A DNA stretch of 64,000 nucleotides, from assembly GCA_010015805.1 (NCBI GenBank), contig ML978125.1:1116001-1180000 (forward strand), read 5' to 3'. The notes beneath the pieces were generated by a model that saw only the letters and a program-made list of their open reading frames with translations, made no database searches and had not been told where the DNA came from. A program made the position numbers and the translations under genes. This DNA is from Rhizodiscina lignyota. Lineage: Eukaryota; Ascomycota; Dothideomycetes; Aulographales; Rhizodiscinaceae. Shown piece by piece: positions 1 through 10,497 of the stretch (the first letter of the stretch is position 1; each line of letters starts with the position of its first letter).

Positions 1-750
1 GCCTTATCTGGTACTGCTCAAGCTCTGCTAGCACGTACCTCTTTGGATGTCGATTTGAAGAAGTACTATGCTGGGCTATGGGAATTTCAACTTGTGGATC
101 AATTGCTCTGGGCCGCTAGCGCCGACGGCCACCCAAAGTCCAAAGTGGTCCCCTATAGAGCGCCGACCTGGTCTTGGGCGGCAATTGATACCCCTGTTGC
201 CTTTGACAACCGTGTTTGGGGGCTGCTCGAACTAGGTTACAGGCTGTTACATGAAGCCCGGGTGCTGTCAGTGCACTATGAACTAGCAACGGCGGACCAA
301 TATGGACAAGTATCCAACAGTCATCTTGAGATGTCCACCACAGTATTCCCAGCATATGTCGAACTTTCAGACAACAATTCCTCTCTGCAGGAGCGTCCGG
401 AGCTCAGATTCCCACGTACTTTCAAAGGCCCAAGCGAGCAGTATCAGAGCTTTCTGAATCTCAGATGGTTCATCAGTATAACATTGGACTATCCTTACGA
501 AGAGGCTTTTCCGACACTCAATACGGTTACCTGTGCAATTCTGCGATGCGAAGTTGAAATCGTCGCTAAGACACCTTCGGGTCAAAGGGATTGTCTCTTG
601 GATGTTCTGCTTTTGAAGTCAACTTCCTCAAGTCCTGAGACCTTTGAAAGAGTAGGGGTTGGCCTCGTGCATAATTCGGTTTCGCCTCAAGACTTCGAGA
701 TTCTGCAATCGACACTCCAACAATCTCAAACCGTCTTAAAAGTTATCTGA
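1..750 (+). CDS. HET-domain protein, C-terminal part (5' truncated by window edge)
   Basis: The frame is open from base 1 to a TGA at 748-750, so the start lies outside the window. About 249 residues are visible. The stretch around residues 15-55 (Y-x-A-G-L-W...QLLW, then Y-R-A-P-T-W-S-W-A) is the hallmark found just downstream of the HET domain in fungal heterokaryon-incompatibility proteins, where the Trp-Ser-Trp motif closes the conserved part. The rest is variable, as is usual. HET proteins are cytosolic and trigger non-self recognition cell death; which partner this one senses cannot be told. The catalytic-like core is missing from view, so intactness is unknown. The family is seen directly; the role is inferred. 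Confidence 0.72.
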   Translation, partial: ALSGTAQALLARTSLDVDLKKYYAGLWEFQLVDQLLWAASADGHPKSKVVPYRAPTWSWAAIDTPVAFDNRVWGLLELGYRLLHEARVLSVHYELATADQYGQVSNSHLEMSTTVFPAYVELSDNNSSLQERPELRFPRTFKGPSEQYQSFLNLRWFISITLDYPYEEAFPTLNTVTCAILRCEVEIVAKTPSGQRDCLLDVLLLKSTSSSPETFERVGVGLVHNSVSPQDFEILQSTLQQSQTVLKVI

Positions 751-2059
751 GGGCGCCAGCGCCGCAGCATCTCACCTTTGGGCATCTATATTAGCCGGCC
801 TTAATCGAGCATGCGTATCTCAGAAGCTGTAGTGGAAAGTTGCGATGTTGATCGCCGCTCGTCCTTCGCGTAAGTGTTCTAGCCGGATTACTGCGCGAAG
901 TCTGCGAAGTCTCTCGGATCCTAGGCTAGCGAGCCACCTAATCAAACGGGCTTGGGACATTCACCAGCGCTTTGAGATATCGAAGTTAGTCAGGTTACCA
1001 AGCTTGCATTATTCGCTCCATCGCGTACTGTGTTCAGAGCTTCACTATCTTAATTCGGTTCACCTTCTTCAAGTGAGCTGTACTATATGCGGAGGCTAGC
1101 GTATTCACTCGGTGACCATTCTTCTACCAACTTCACACCAGCGTCAAGCTTTAGTTGCTCATCCTGCATGCCTCTTTGGATCAGTCTTGCACTGCAAGTG
1201 GAGGGACGCTGCATGACTGGGGCGCTCTTCTTCCATTGACTTTACACTACATGCGGGGGTTGGCTAAGCTGCTCGGCTCACCATCTTCTCTCCACTTCAT
1301 ATTGTATGCGGAGCTTCGCCAACTTGCTCGGTCTACCCCCCTCGAGCGAGATTGTACAATGCGCAGAGGTTAGCTTATGTGCTCGGCGGCCTTTCTTCCA
1401 CCAATCTCATACAGTATGTTAAGCTTTACCAACTTACCCTACTTTCTTTCTTCCATTGGACTTCCACTGTACGTTGAGGGTCGTATGGCCCTACGCACAT
1501 ATCGATACTAATCCTAAACTTCATGTTTCGGGTCTTGTCATCCTGCTGTACACCAGGATATAGGGCACCGTTTGCTCCTTTGTGAGTGCCTCCAATTGAA
1601 GTTGAAGAGCAGACTTGAGTTATTTATACTCCGTATGGCGGTAATCACCGAGGCGTTGCGATCCTGGCGTGGGAAGCTGAAGCTGGAGATCTAGAAGAGC
1701 AAGGAGTTTACTTTCACCTTCGTCCACTGGGCTCGAACGAATCGTCATCATCACGTTATAAAGTAATCACATGTTCTTCAATGCAATTGGCACGTGTGCA
1801 ATCAACTGCCTCCAGTCTATTATTTCACTCGCCTATCCTACCATCGCCGATGTTTTTAATTAGGTATTCCAGTATCAGTGGAGGGGAATCCTTCGAGAAA
1901 ACCACATTTGCCCATGAAATGACTATGCAAAGAACGCCAAAGCAAATGCACACAAACCTCTTTCGTCATGCATAAAACGCTATGCACAAGAACCATCAAA
2001 AAGGTATTTCGATCTTGTTGTTCCCAACTGTTCACAACCATTATTATCATCCTCGCTCT
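751..2059. other. Intergenic stretch containing a degenerate minisatellite
   Basis: No gene is supported here. The first half holds the ~54-bp tandem repeat described separately. Short frames run through the repeat but are not conserved in phase between units. The 3' end of the Skt5-like gene on the minus strand closes the interval. Confidence 0.6.
1030..1480. repeat. Decayed tandem repeat, ~54-bp period, about 8 units
   Basis: Unit starts can be set at about 1030, 1089, 1141, 1198, 1253, 1308, 1361, 1418 and 1472, giving spacings of 52-59 bp. A typical unit starts GCGGAG, then CTAGC or CTTGC, CTCGGT, ACC, a TTCTTCCA tract and ACTTCACACTGTAT before the next GCGGAG. Units are only partly identical and differ by many substitutions and small indels, so this is an old minisatellite rather than an active array. 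A weaker copy may begin near 980. It lies between a HET gene and the chitin synthase pair. Confidence 0.65.
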
Positions 2060-4224
2060 TTAGCTCGTCAACTTCGACCACAGCCCCTTCTTCTGTGTCG
2101 TTGGCGTCTCCACCTTGTTGGCCACGATGCCGCCGGCCGCTGCGTCGCGGATGATCGCGAGGCGCTGCTTCGCCTTCTCGTCGCCCTGGTCCGCGGCGCG
2201 GACGTACCACACGTTCGCCTCGAGGGGGTCGCGGCGGCAGCCAATGCCCATTTCGGTGAAGTAGCCGACAGCATACTGTGCCTTGGCATAGCCTGCTCTG
2301 TATTAGCGTGAAACTATGTTACCCTTTGGAGCCGCAGTGATGTGAAAAGCTTACCGCAATCTGCCGCCCTCTTCGCCCACTCGTATGCCTCGTTCTCGTC
2401 CTTCTCCAACACCGGGATCGCGCCGACGAAGTACCACGCGCAGAGCGCCATCATCGCCTCGGGGATACCCGCCTGGGCCGCGCCATTGTAAAAGTGCACG
2501 CTCAGCGCCGGATCCTTCGGGCACGACAGCTGCCCATGCTCGTACGCCTGTCCCATGCGCAGGCACGCCTCCGGGTGGCCCAGATCCGCTGACTGCGTGT
2601 ACAGCTGCGCGGCATACGCCTCGTCCTTGAAGATGTCGTCGCCGTATCCGTGCTCGTGAAGCACGCCGAGCTCGTATGGCGCCGAGTTGTACTGAAAGTC
2701 CGCGCTCTCGGCCGCGCGCTTCAGCCACCTCATGCCCTCGCGCGTGCGGTTGCCCAGCCCCATGTCTCCTGTCAGGCAGGCGCGTCCCAGGCGCGTTGCG
2801 GCGCCGGGGTGGTTCTTGGCGGCGGCCTGGCGGTAGAACTGCACGGCTTTGGCGTAGTCCTTGCGGCAGCCCCAGCCGAATTCGTAGCAGAGTGCTGCGC
2901 GGTATCCGGCTTCGGCGTGGCCGTGCTTGCTCGCTGCCATGAAGAGGGGGAAGGCGCGCTCCCAGTCTTCCTTGCCCTTGTTGAACAGACCTGACGCGTA
3001 GCCGTCGCCCAGGTAGTATTGAGCGAATGGGTAGCTGCGGTCCGCCAGCTTCTGAAGTATCTGACGCGCTTCTCTCAACAGATCGACACGCGTCTCCGCA
3101 GTGTCCGACTCGCGGGAGGCTTGGACCATAAAGATGGCAAACTCGTACTGGATGCCGGGGTCGTTGGTCTTCTTGACGTTGGCGCGGTACATGTCGAGCG
3201 TCTTGCGGGTGTCGAGGAGGGATGCGTTGTTGCCGACGGCGCTGCGGAGAAATGTGTTGTCCATGCTCGGGGCTGGGGCAACTTGCTGTGGGTAGGGGAC
3301 GTTGAGCAAGTCGACATAAGACTGCGGTCTGCTGTCCGGTGTCTTGCGCGCTGCTGAGAGAGGACGGCCATAGCTGACTGGTGAGCCGCCGGGAGAGCCG
3401 GATCCACCGACTGAGAGATGAGGAGAGTGAGTCCGTCCTCTGGGCAGGCCGTCGGAGCCTAGGGTCAGGACGGAGTTGGGTCTTGGAAGGTCTGAACGCG
3501 GGACCTGGAGCTCGTTCACAGATGATCGATGGCCCATGTCTCCGTGAGAGGATGTAGAGTGCGAGTGAGAACTTGAAGATGCCACTGTTGCATGTGAGGC
3601 CCTTCCATGAGTCGGTGTGTCATCGAAAGGTTGGTGGTGATACTGCAGTGGCTGGTAGGCTTCCTCTGGTTCCGGTTCCGCTTCGGGCTCAGGTTCATAC
3701 TCTTGCTCTTGAACCGTTTCCTGAAATCTGTTCCCATTGTTTCTCGGACTGTACTTGCTGCTCTGATATTGTGCTCCATCGTCCACCACCGATATTTCGC
3801 CAACCTCAGACTGTGGGATTCCGTCCGAGACTTGCCTTACGTCTCGTTGTCGCAGCGCCAGCGTTTGTGTCGGTGGGATGGAAGCCTCGGAATCGCGAAT
3901 TGATAGGTTTTCGAAGCCACCAATCTCGTATGACGGCGTCCTGGAGAGGCCGCTGGAGCCATTTGTGCGAAAGGCTCGCTGGTTGTCGATAGGTGCAATC
4001 ACGCGTGGTGGAGGGAGACTGCCATGTCTGGGAGGATGTGGAGCAGGGGCAGCACGAGGAGGAGAGTCCTGGTTCCCAGGGAGCGGCTTGCGTGAGACAC
4101 TTGTGCGTGCCGTTAATGGAGCTTTCCGGTCTTCGGGGTTGTCGAATGGCGTTGGAGGCAATGCATGTGCGCTCGCGGGGTATGGAGGAGACTGCTGCAG
4201 TGCGGCGGATTCACCTGGGCCCAT
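2060..4224 (-). CDS. skt5: Skt5/Chs4-type chitin synthase activator (Sel1-repeat protein)
   Basis: Exons on the minus strand: 4224-2355 and 2292-2060; the intron 2354-2293 (62 nt, GTAAGC...GAGCAG) restores a Cys-Gly-Tyr junction inside a Sel1 repeat. Product about 700 aa. Residues 1-300 are disordered and rich in Pro, Ser and Glu (with a Glu-Pro run). A block ending in a Tyr-Val-Asp-Leu-Leu motif precedes roughly seven Sel1 repeats (about residues 350-670) with the usual A-x-x-x-G-x-x-Y-x-x-G-x-G spacing. Yeast Skt5/Chs4 binds and activates the chitin synthase Chs3 at the bud neck; filamentous fungi keep several paralogues. No C-terminal CaaX box is seen, unlike yeast Skt5. The frame runs upstream to 4371, but the first true ATG is at 4224. 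The gene is divergent from a Chs3-type synthase, its expected partner. Confidence 0.85.
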
Positions 4225-6704
4225 GGTAGCTCTGCGTCTTATATTACACTGGCCTCGCTCACCGCGGGCGCCGCTCGGGTGTGTATGTCTTTTTTCGCGA
4301 GGGGTCCAGCGCGTTGTTGTTTCGACTGTCGTGGAAGTTCCGGGTTCGAGAATGCAAGGGGTCCTCGGCACAGCTCGCAGGCGTTAGGAGAATGGCATAA
4401 GCAATTCTTTGTTCTCGCGGTCCTTCAGCCCGGAAGAATTCGAGGTTGCTCACGCCAGCCCGGTGTTGTGGATGAGGAGAGTTCTGCAACAAAGATGAGC
4501 GATTTCCAGGCCCACATTGGCGCGGACACTACGCTTAGGCTGCGGCTTCAGTGAATGCAGGGCACATACGCAATGAGCGGAGCAAGGCCACGATTCACGA
4601 TGACCTCGCAGAATTAGGTGGATAGACGAGCAAGTATTTGGAAGGCAGCCGAAAGAGTGAGGTTGAGGAAGAGGCAGGCTCAAATTGGTGATGGAGAGGT
4701 GGAGAGGTGCTCGATCAAGCTAACACTCCGTACTGTACAGGCGAAATGAAACCCCAGTTTGTGGCTTTACGCCATCCGACGCCCCGAGCAATTGGCGGAT
4801 GCAAAGCTTTCTGACGGCGCAGGCTATGCAGGCAGCCTAGCGCGGAGCGCCTTCACGCAAAACCGAGAACCTGAGCGGCTTCAATGGCACGCTGCTCAGC
4901 GCGCGCAGCACGGCGATACCCAGACGGCGTCTCACGACGATCAAAAGGGGCCTCCCTGTCGGCTCCAGCGCAGGGCAAACGCAAGTCATGACAGCTGCAC
5001 GATGCGGCAAGCGTGGGAGTCCCTAAGCGGAACATGGCGTAGCGGCTCGTCGAATAGGAAAGGCCCGCAAGACGAGACACACGGCTATTGCGTAAGAACG
5101 CGCTGCTTTGTGCTGCTACAAATAAGTCGACCGCTCTTGGCCCCCCTCCCATAGACGAAGATTTGAGCACAAGGCGAGAGCGCGGGCACTGCCAGCTGAC
5201 AGCAGTCGCTGTAGGTGGGCTCGACGACGAGCTGTGAGTGGACTGAATAGGCACTTGGTAGCGGGCTGCTCTGTCAATAGACACGCGCTTCTAGAATCGG
5301 CGGTATGAGATGAGCGCTAGCCTCACCCATCTCCCAACTCTCCGCCAAGCCGTCTCAGAGTGCGTCCCATCGACAGAGGCCAGCGTGCAGATGTTTCGAG
5401 TTTCTGCATCTGCCCAACCTGCGGGCGTGGATGACGTCTGACGCAGGCCGCATCGCATCAAGAGCCACGACAGAGTTCAGATGTGCCAGACTACGCTCGG
5501 ATTGAAGAGACATTGCTCCTTTCTGAGCACACCCAGTGGATCGCTGGGTGGATCAAAACGGGCACCATGCGCGGATGCTGTGGCAACATCGTATTCGGAC
5601 TCAAAGCGGACAGACAGGTGTTTCATTGCTCGACTGTTCCGCCGTCTTGCTAAGCTGCCAGGCACCGGCAATAATTCTGGCCCGTCTCCAGATGTTTCTC
5701 CGATGTTTAGGGAGGAAACCGCGTAAACAAACATTCAGCAATACAAAGCGGGCAGCAGACAACGTGTGAGTGGCTTCCGCAGCTGCCGCTTTGGTGTTTC
5801 GCCTACGCACCGGCGCAAGCCACGGCGAAAAGCATGGCTCGCTGAGTCGTAGGTAATTTAGGAACAGCAGAAGCAAAGGAATGGACATGCAGCCTCTCTT
5901 TATACCTACCTCAGCAGCATAAGATGAAACGCGAGTGCGTCGGCGAATTGAAGACGCACGTCATCGTGGTTCGAGAGATATTTGTAGCGTGAGAACGAGG
6001 CTGCGGTCGCCAGCGGCCCCGTCGCCCTGGCGATAGGCCGCACCGCGCAGGCCGTATGTATTTGTGCGCATGCAGAGTTTATTTGGGCTAGCCCCGAACG
6101 AGGCTGAGTGGTGTGGAGAAGACAGCCAAAGGGGCTCAACCTACCGCATCCACTGAACGCCTTTCAACCCTCCTTCTGCAGCCTGACAACCGCACACTCT
6201 GCCTTTCCTTACAACAATCGCTACAGCGAGGCCGGGAGCTGAGCGTCGTTCGCTTGCCAATTTCCTACCTTCGCTCGTTGACGGCCCCCGTTCGCTCAAC
6301 GCCGCAAGCTCTCTCGTTGCCCGGCGGACGCATCTCACACTGCCTTGCTCCCTGTCAACCCTCAACTGCCATCCTCCATATCCAACAACCCCACTGCGTC
6401 TGGCCACTCTCGCTCGTCTTCGCCGCCGGTCCGCTTTCGATACAAGCGCCGTTGTTCAATTATAGAGCCTGCACATTTCTGGAAGCCGTGAAGCTGCAGT
6501 ATCCCCTCCCGCTCGAGAGTGCGACTGTCGAGCCTCGTATCTGAAAGGAGGCCTTTGCAAGGCTCTGCAGCCTTGCTGCGACAGCAATTCTTTGAGAAAT
6601 CAGAGAGAAGAGGTTTGTTGCCAATTCTTTGTCGCTGGCACCACGCGCCTTATCTACGCTTGTGTGGAATGTAGCTAAGCTTTACATTCCGTAGACTCTT
6701 CGCC
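4225..6704. promoter_or_regulatory. Shared 5' region of skt5-like and chitin synthase genes (2.48 kb)
   Basis: The two start codons point away from each other and no convincing gene lies between them. Several 60-140 codon frames exist on both strands but lack splice logic or recognisable motifs. The 600 bases before the synthase ATG are C/T-rich on the plus strand, typical of long fungal 5' leaders, so much of this may be transcribed UTR. No specific operator can be assigned by eye. Confidence 0.5.
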
Positions 6705-9700
6705 ATGTCGCATCAACGAGGGCAGCAGCCCTCCTCGCCGAGGCGCGAGAATCGTCACACTCCTGCGCGAGACTCTCCACGCCGTCGCCGACCATCTGAT
6801 CTCGAATCACGGAACTACGAGAGCAGTCCTGGCACGCCGTCACGCCAGAGAGTAAGCATTCCAGCATACAGCAGCCCCGCTGCCGCCTCACCAAGCACAC
6901 CAACAGGCGAACAACCAGATTTGATCATGACAAATGCGAAGGGAGCAGGAGGAGCGGACTTCTCGAGAAAGCGGAGCTTGATCAGGCCCGAGCGAAACAG
7001 GATTGACCCCAGTCATCCAAACTATTACTACCGCAAGCATGCCCAAGGCATGGCCGTTCAGCCATCCACGACGGGCAATGACCCCATCGTTGAAGAGCAT
7101 ACCATGACACTCGATTCTCAGAGCACAGATATGAAGAGCCTGAATCGCTCTTTTCCTAATCCCGCTGGTGGGGACGAGGATAACAATAATGAGAAGGGTG
7201 CACTTGCTCAAGAGACAGACCTGGACAACAACAGCAAGCTCAGACGTGGAGCTGGCGGTGGCACGCGCAAGTTGCAGCGGAAGCCGACTCGGAAAGAGCT
7301 AGTAGAAGAGAAGAAGAGAATGCAGGAACAAGATGCCGTCCGACCGCCAAGTCTCTGGAATGTCTACTGTGCAATCATCACTTTCTGGTGCCCAGATGCC
7401 ATCTTACGGTGCTTTGGCAAGCCACAAAAGGCTCAGCAACGAGCGTGGCGGGAGAAGATGGGCTTGATTAGCATCATTCTCCAGATATGTGCCTTCGTGG
7501 GTTACTTGACCTTCGGTTTCACGCAAACCGTGTGTCCGTCTGGAGGCCCAACAAGACTGCGAGTCAACCATGTCGATTCTGGTTTCCTGATCGTTAATGG
7601 CCAGGCATATGACTTGTCTAGGTCTCACCATCCATTGGCGCGTGGCATCCCAGACGGTGCGAACGTGTTGTTCGACTTGCCGGAGAAACATGGTGGCCAA
7701 GATGCAAGCTTCCTGTTCCAGAATGTGAACGGTAACTGCAAGGACCTGATTACTCTCGCCGACAAGTCCGATGTCCCAACAAACGACCAAAAGGATCTGG
7801 CTTGGTATTTCCCCTGCCGCACCTTCAATCAGGACGGCTCCACCAAGCCAAATATCTCTGCGGACCCATACTACCTTGGTTATGCGTGCCACACGTCGGA
7901 TACGGCACGTGATGCGTTCTATGCTCTGAGGAACTCTGGGGACGTCTACTTCACCTGGGACGATGTCAAGAATTCCAGTCGAAATCTCATGGTCTGGGGA
8001 GGGAATGTGCTCGATCTGAATCTCCTCGAATGGTTCAATAAAAGTCAGGTCTCGTACCCTGCGAAGTTTGACGAATTGCGCAACGATCCCTTTGTGCGTG
8101 GCGTTGATATGACCCGAGCATTGTCAACCAGCGAGGAGAAGAAGATCGGCCGATGTCTCTCGGAGATCGTCAAAGTTGGCTCAATTGACACGGCAACAAT
8201 TGGATGCATTGCGTCTGAAGTTGTGTTGTACGTATCGTTGGTCTTCATCTTGTCCATCGTCGTGGCCAAGTTCTTGCTGGCGCTCATCTTCCAATGGTTC
8301 TTGGCCCGTAAATTTGCAGCCAAGTCAGCGTTGGGAAAGGCAGACTCGAAGCAGCGCAAGCAGCAGATTGAAGATTGGAGTGACGATATCTACCGGCCCG
8401 CTCCAAAGCTTCTCGACCAACCAGCAAATGGCCCTGATCGCATCAGCAAACGTGGAAGTTTCCTCCCGACGACCTCTCGCTTCACGAGCCCTTATGCCAT
8501 TGACCGTACTACCAAGAACCGACCTGCGCCTACGACGATGGCAAGCCAGTCATCAACTTCTCGCCTTCTTCCTCCTAGCGGTAACGTGTACAGGGGTAGC
8601 AATTACAGCCAAACCACTCTCCAGCCCGGTACTGACCGATCAAGCATGCTCATGTCTGACCAGAGATACTCGAGCGTTATTGAGTCTGACGGTCCAGGAC
8701 CTGCAGGATTCATTCACGAAGCAGTTGTACCGCAGCCACCGCCAGACTATGAACCCTTTGGCTACCCTCTTGCTCATGCTATTTGCTTGGTTACCGCATA
8801 TTCGGAAGGAGCCGATGGTCTGCGTACAACGCTGGATTCCATTGCTACAACCGAGTACCCCAACAGCCACAAGCTCATTCTCTGTATCTGCGACGGTCTT
8901 ATCAAGGGCAAGGGCGAGGCAATGTCCACACCTGACATTGCACTTGCAATGATGAAGGATCATGCTGTGCTACCCGATGAAGTGGAAGCTTTCTCGTACG
9001 TCGCAGTTGCAAGTGGTTCGAAGCGTCACAACATGGCCAAGGTGTACTCTGGCTTCTACGACTATGGCGAAGACTCGGCAATCCCCATGGAAAAGCAACA
9101 GCGCGTCCCTATGATAGTCATCGTCAAGTGCGGAACTCCAGACGAGGCGACAAAGTCGAAGCCTGGTAACCGTGGCAAGCGTGACAGCCAGATCATCCTC
9201 ATGTCCTTCTTGCAGAAAGTGATGTTCGACGAGCGCATGACTGAGCTGGAATTCGAAATGTTCAACGGTATCTGGAAGATCACTGGCATCTCTCCCGACT
9301 TTTACGAGGTCGTGCTCATGGTCGATGCCGATACGAAGGTTTTCCCCGACAGCGTGACCCACATGATCTCCGCCATGGTCAAGGACCCTGAAATCATGGG
9401 TCTCTGCGGTGAAACGAAGATCGCGAATAAGCGCGCCAGTTGGGTTTCGATGATCCAGGTCTTTGAATACTTCATCTCGCATCACCTGTCCAAGTCCTTC
9501 GAGTCGGTATTCGGTGGTGTCACCTGTCTTCCCGGTTGCTTCTGCATGTACCGTGTCAAGGCACCAAAGGGTGGCCAGAACTACTGGGTTCCCATTCTCG
9601 CCAATCCCGACGTTGTCGAGCACTATTCGGAAAATGTTGTCGATACTCTCCACAAGAAGAATCTTCTGCTTTTGGGTGAGGATCGTTATCTCTCGACACT

Positions 9701-10497
9701 GATGCTGAAGACCTTCCCGAAGCGAAAGCAAGTGTTCGTTCCACAAGCTGTCTGCAAGACTACCGTGCCCGAAGAATTCAGTGTGTTGCTCTCACAACGT
9801 CGCAGATGGATCAACAGTACCGTCCATAACCTCATGGAGCTCGTCCTGGTCCGAGATCTCTGCGGAACTTTCTGCTTCAGTATGCAGTTTGTCGTCTTTA
9901 TCGAATTGGTTGGTACTTTGGTGCTACCTGCTGCCATCTCCTTCACCATCTACCTCAGTAAGTTCAAACAATCGCGCCCCCTATCAAGCTTTACTAATCT
10001 AGTCCTAGTTGCCATTTCCATCAAAGCCGGAATCACGCATACCGCAGCACCCGTGATTCCTCTGGTGCTTTTGGCGTTGATCCTCGGTCTTCCCGCTGTT
10101 CTGATCGTCATGACTGCCCAACGCTGGTCATACGTGGGATGGATGCTCATCTACCTGATGTCTCTTCCAATCTGGAACTTTGTGCTACCCACGTACGCGT
10201 ACTGGAAGTTTGACGACTTCAGCTGGGGCGAGACTCGGAAGACGGCCGGGGAGAAGACAAAGAAGGGAGGCATCGAATACGAGGGTGAATTTGATAGCAG
10301 CAAAATCACAATGAAGAGATGGGGTGACTTTGAGCAAGGTTCGTCTTTTTCTGCTGGTCACGTTGCACACAGCATGCTGACAAGGTTTCCCAGAACGTCG
10401 TCTCAAAACCCCGACTGCAGGCTGGTCGCAGCAATCAACTTCTGCGCCGGGCTGGCAGCAGCAGCAGCAGGGTTTCGACCCGTACTACGATAACTAA
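6705..10497 (+). CDS. chs-4: Class IV chitin synthase (yeast Chs3 type)
   Basis: Exons 6705-9957, 10009-10338 and 10394-10497; product about 1228 aa, the normal size for the class. It polymerises UDP-GlcNAc to chitin at the plasma membrane. Residues 1-240 are hydrophilic. A membrane helix near residue 255 and one near 510 flank a cytochrome-b5-like luminal segment. The catalytic domain shows the VDADT metal motif, EDRYLS (E992) and the product-binding QRRRW (Q1031-W1035), followed by C-terminal membrane helices. There is no myosin motor domain, which excludes classes V and VII. Intron 1 (51 nt, CTAAT branch) is a multiple of three without a stop. Intron 2 (55 nt, GTTCGT...CCCAG) swaps an unlikely tail for a Gln-rich end closing in DPYYDN. 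Its activator-type gene lies head-to-head upstream. Confidence 0.95.

Noticed and set aside
4225-4371. N-terminal extension of the Skt5-like protein by 49 codons
   Set aside because: The frame is open, but the codon at its upstream end is GTG and there is no ATG before 4224; the extra residues are unlike the family.
8176-8952. 258-codon plus-strand frame inside the chitin synthase gene
   Set aside because: Out-of-frame shadow of the conserved coding sequence.
8970-9746. 258-codon frame antisense to the chitin synthase catalytic domain
   Set aside because: Mirror frame of a strongly biased coding region; no start context, introns or motifs of its own.
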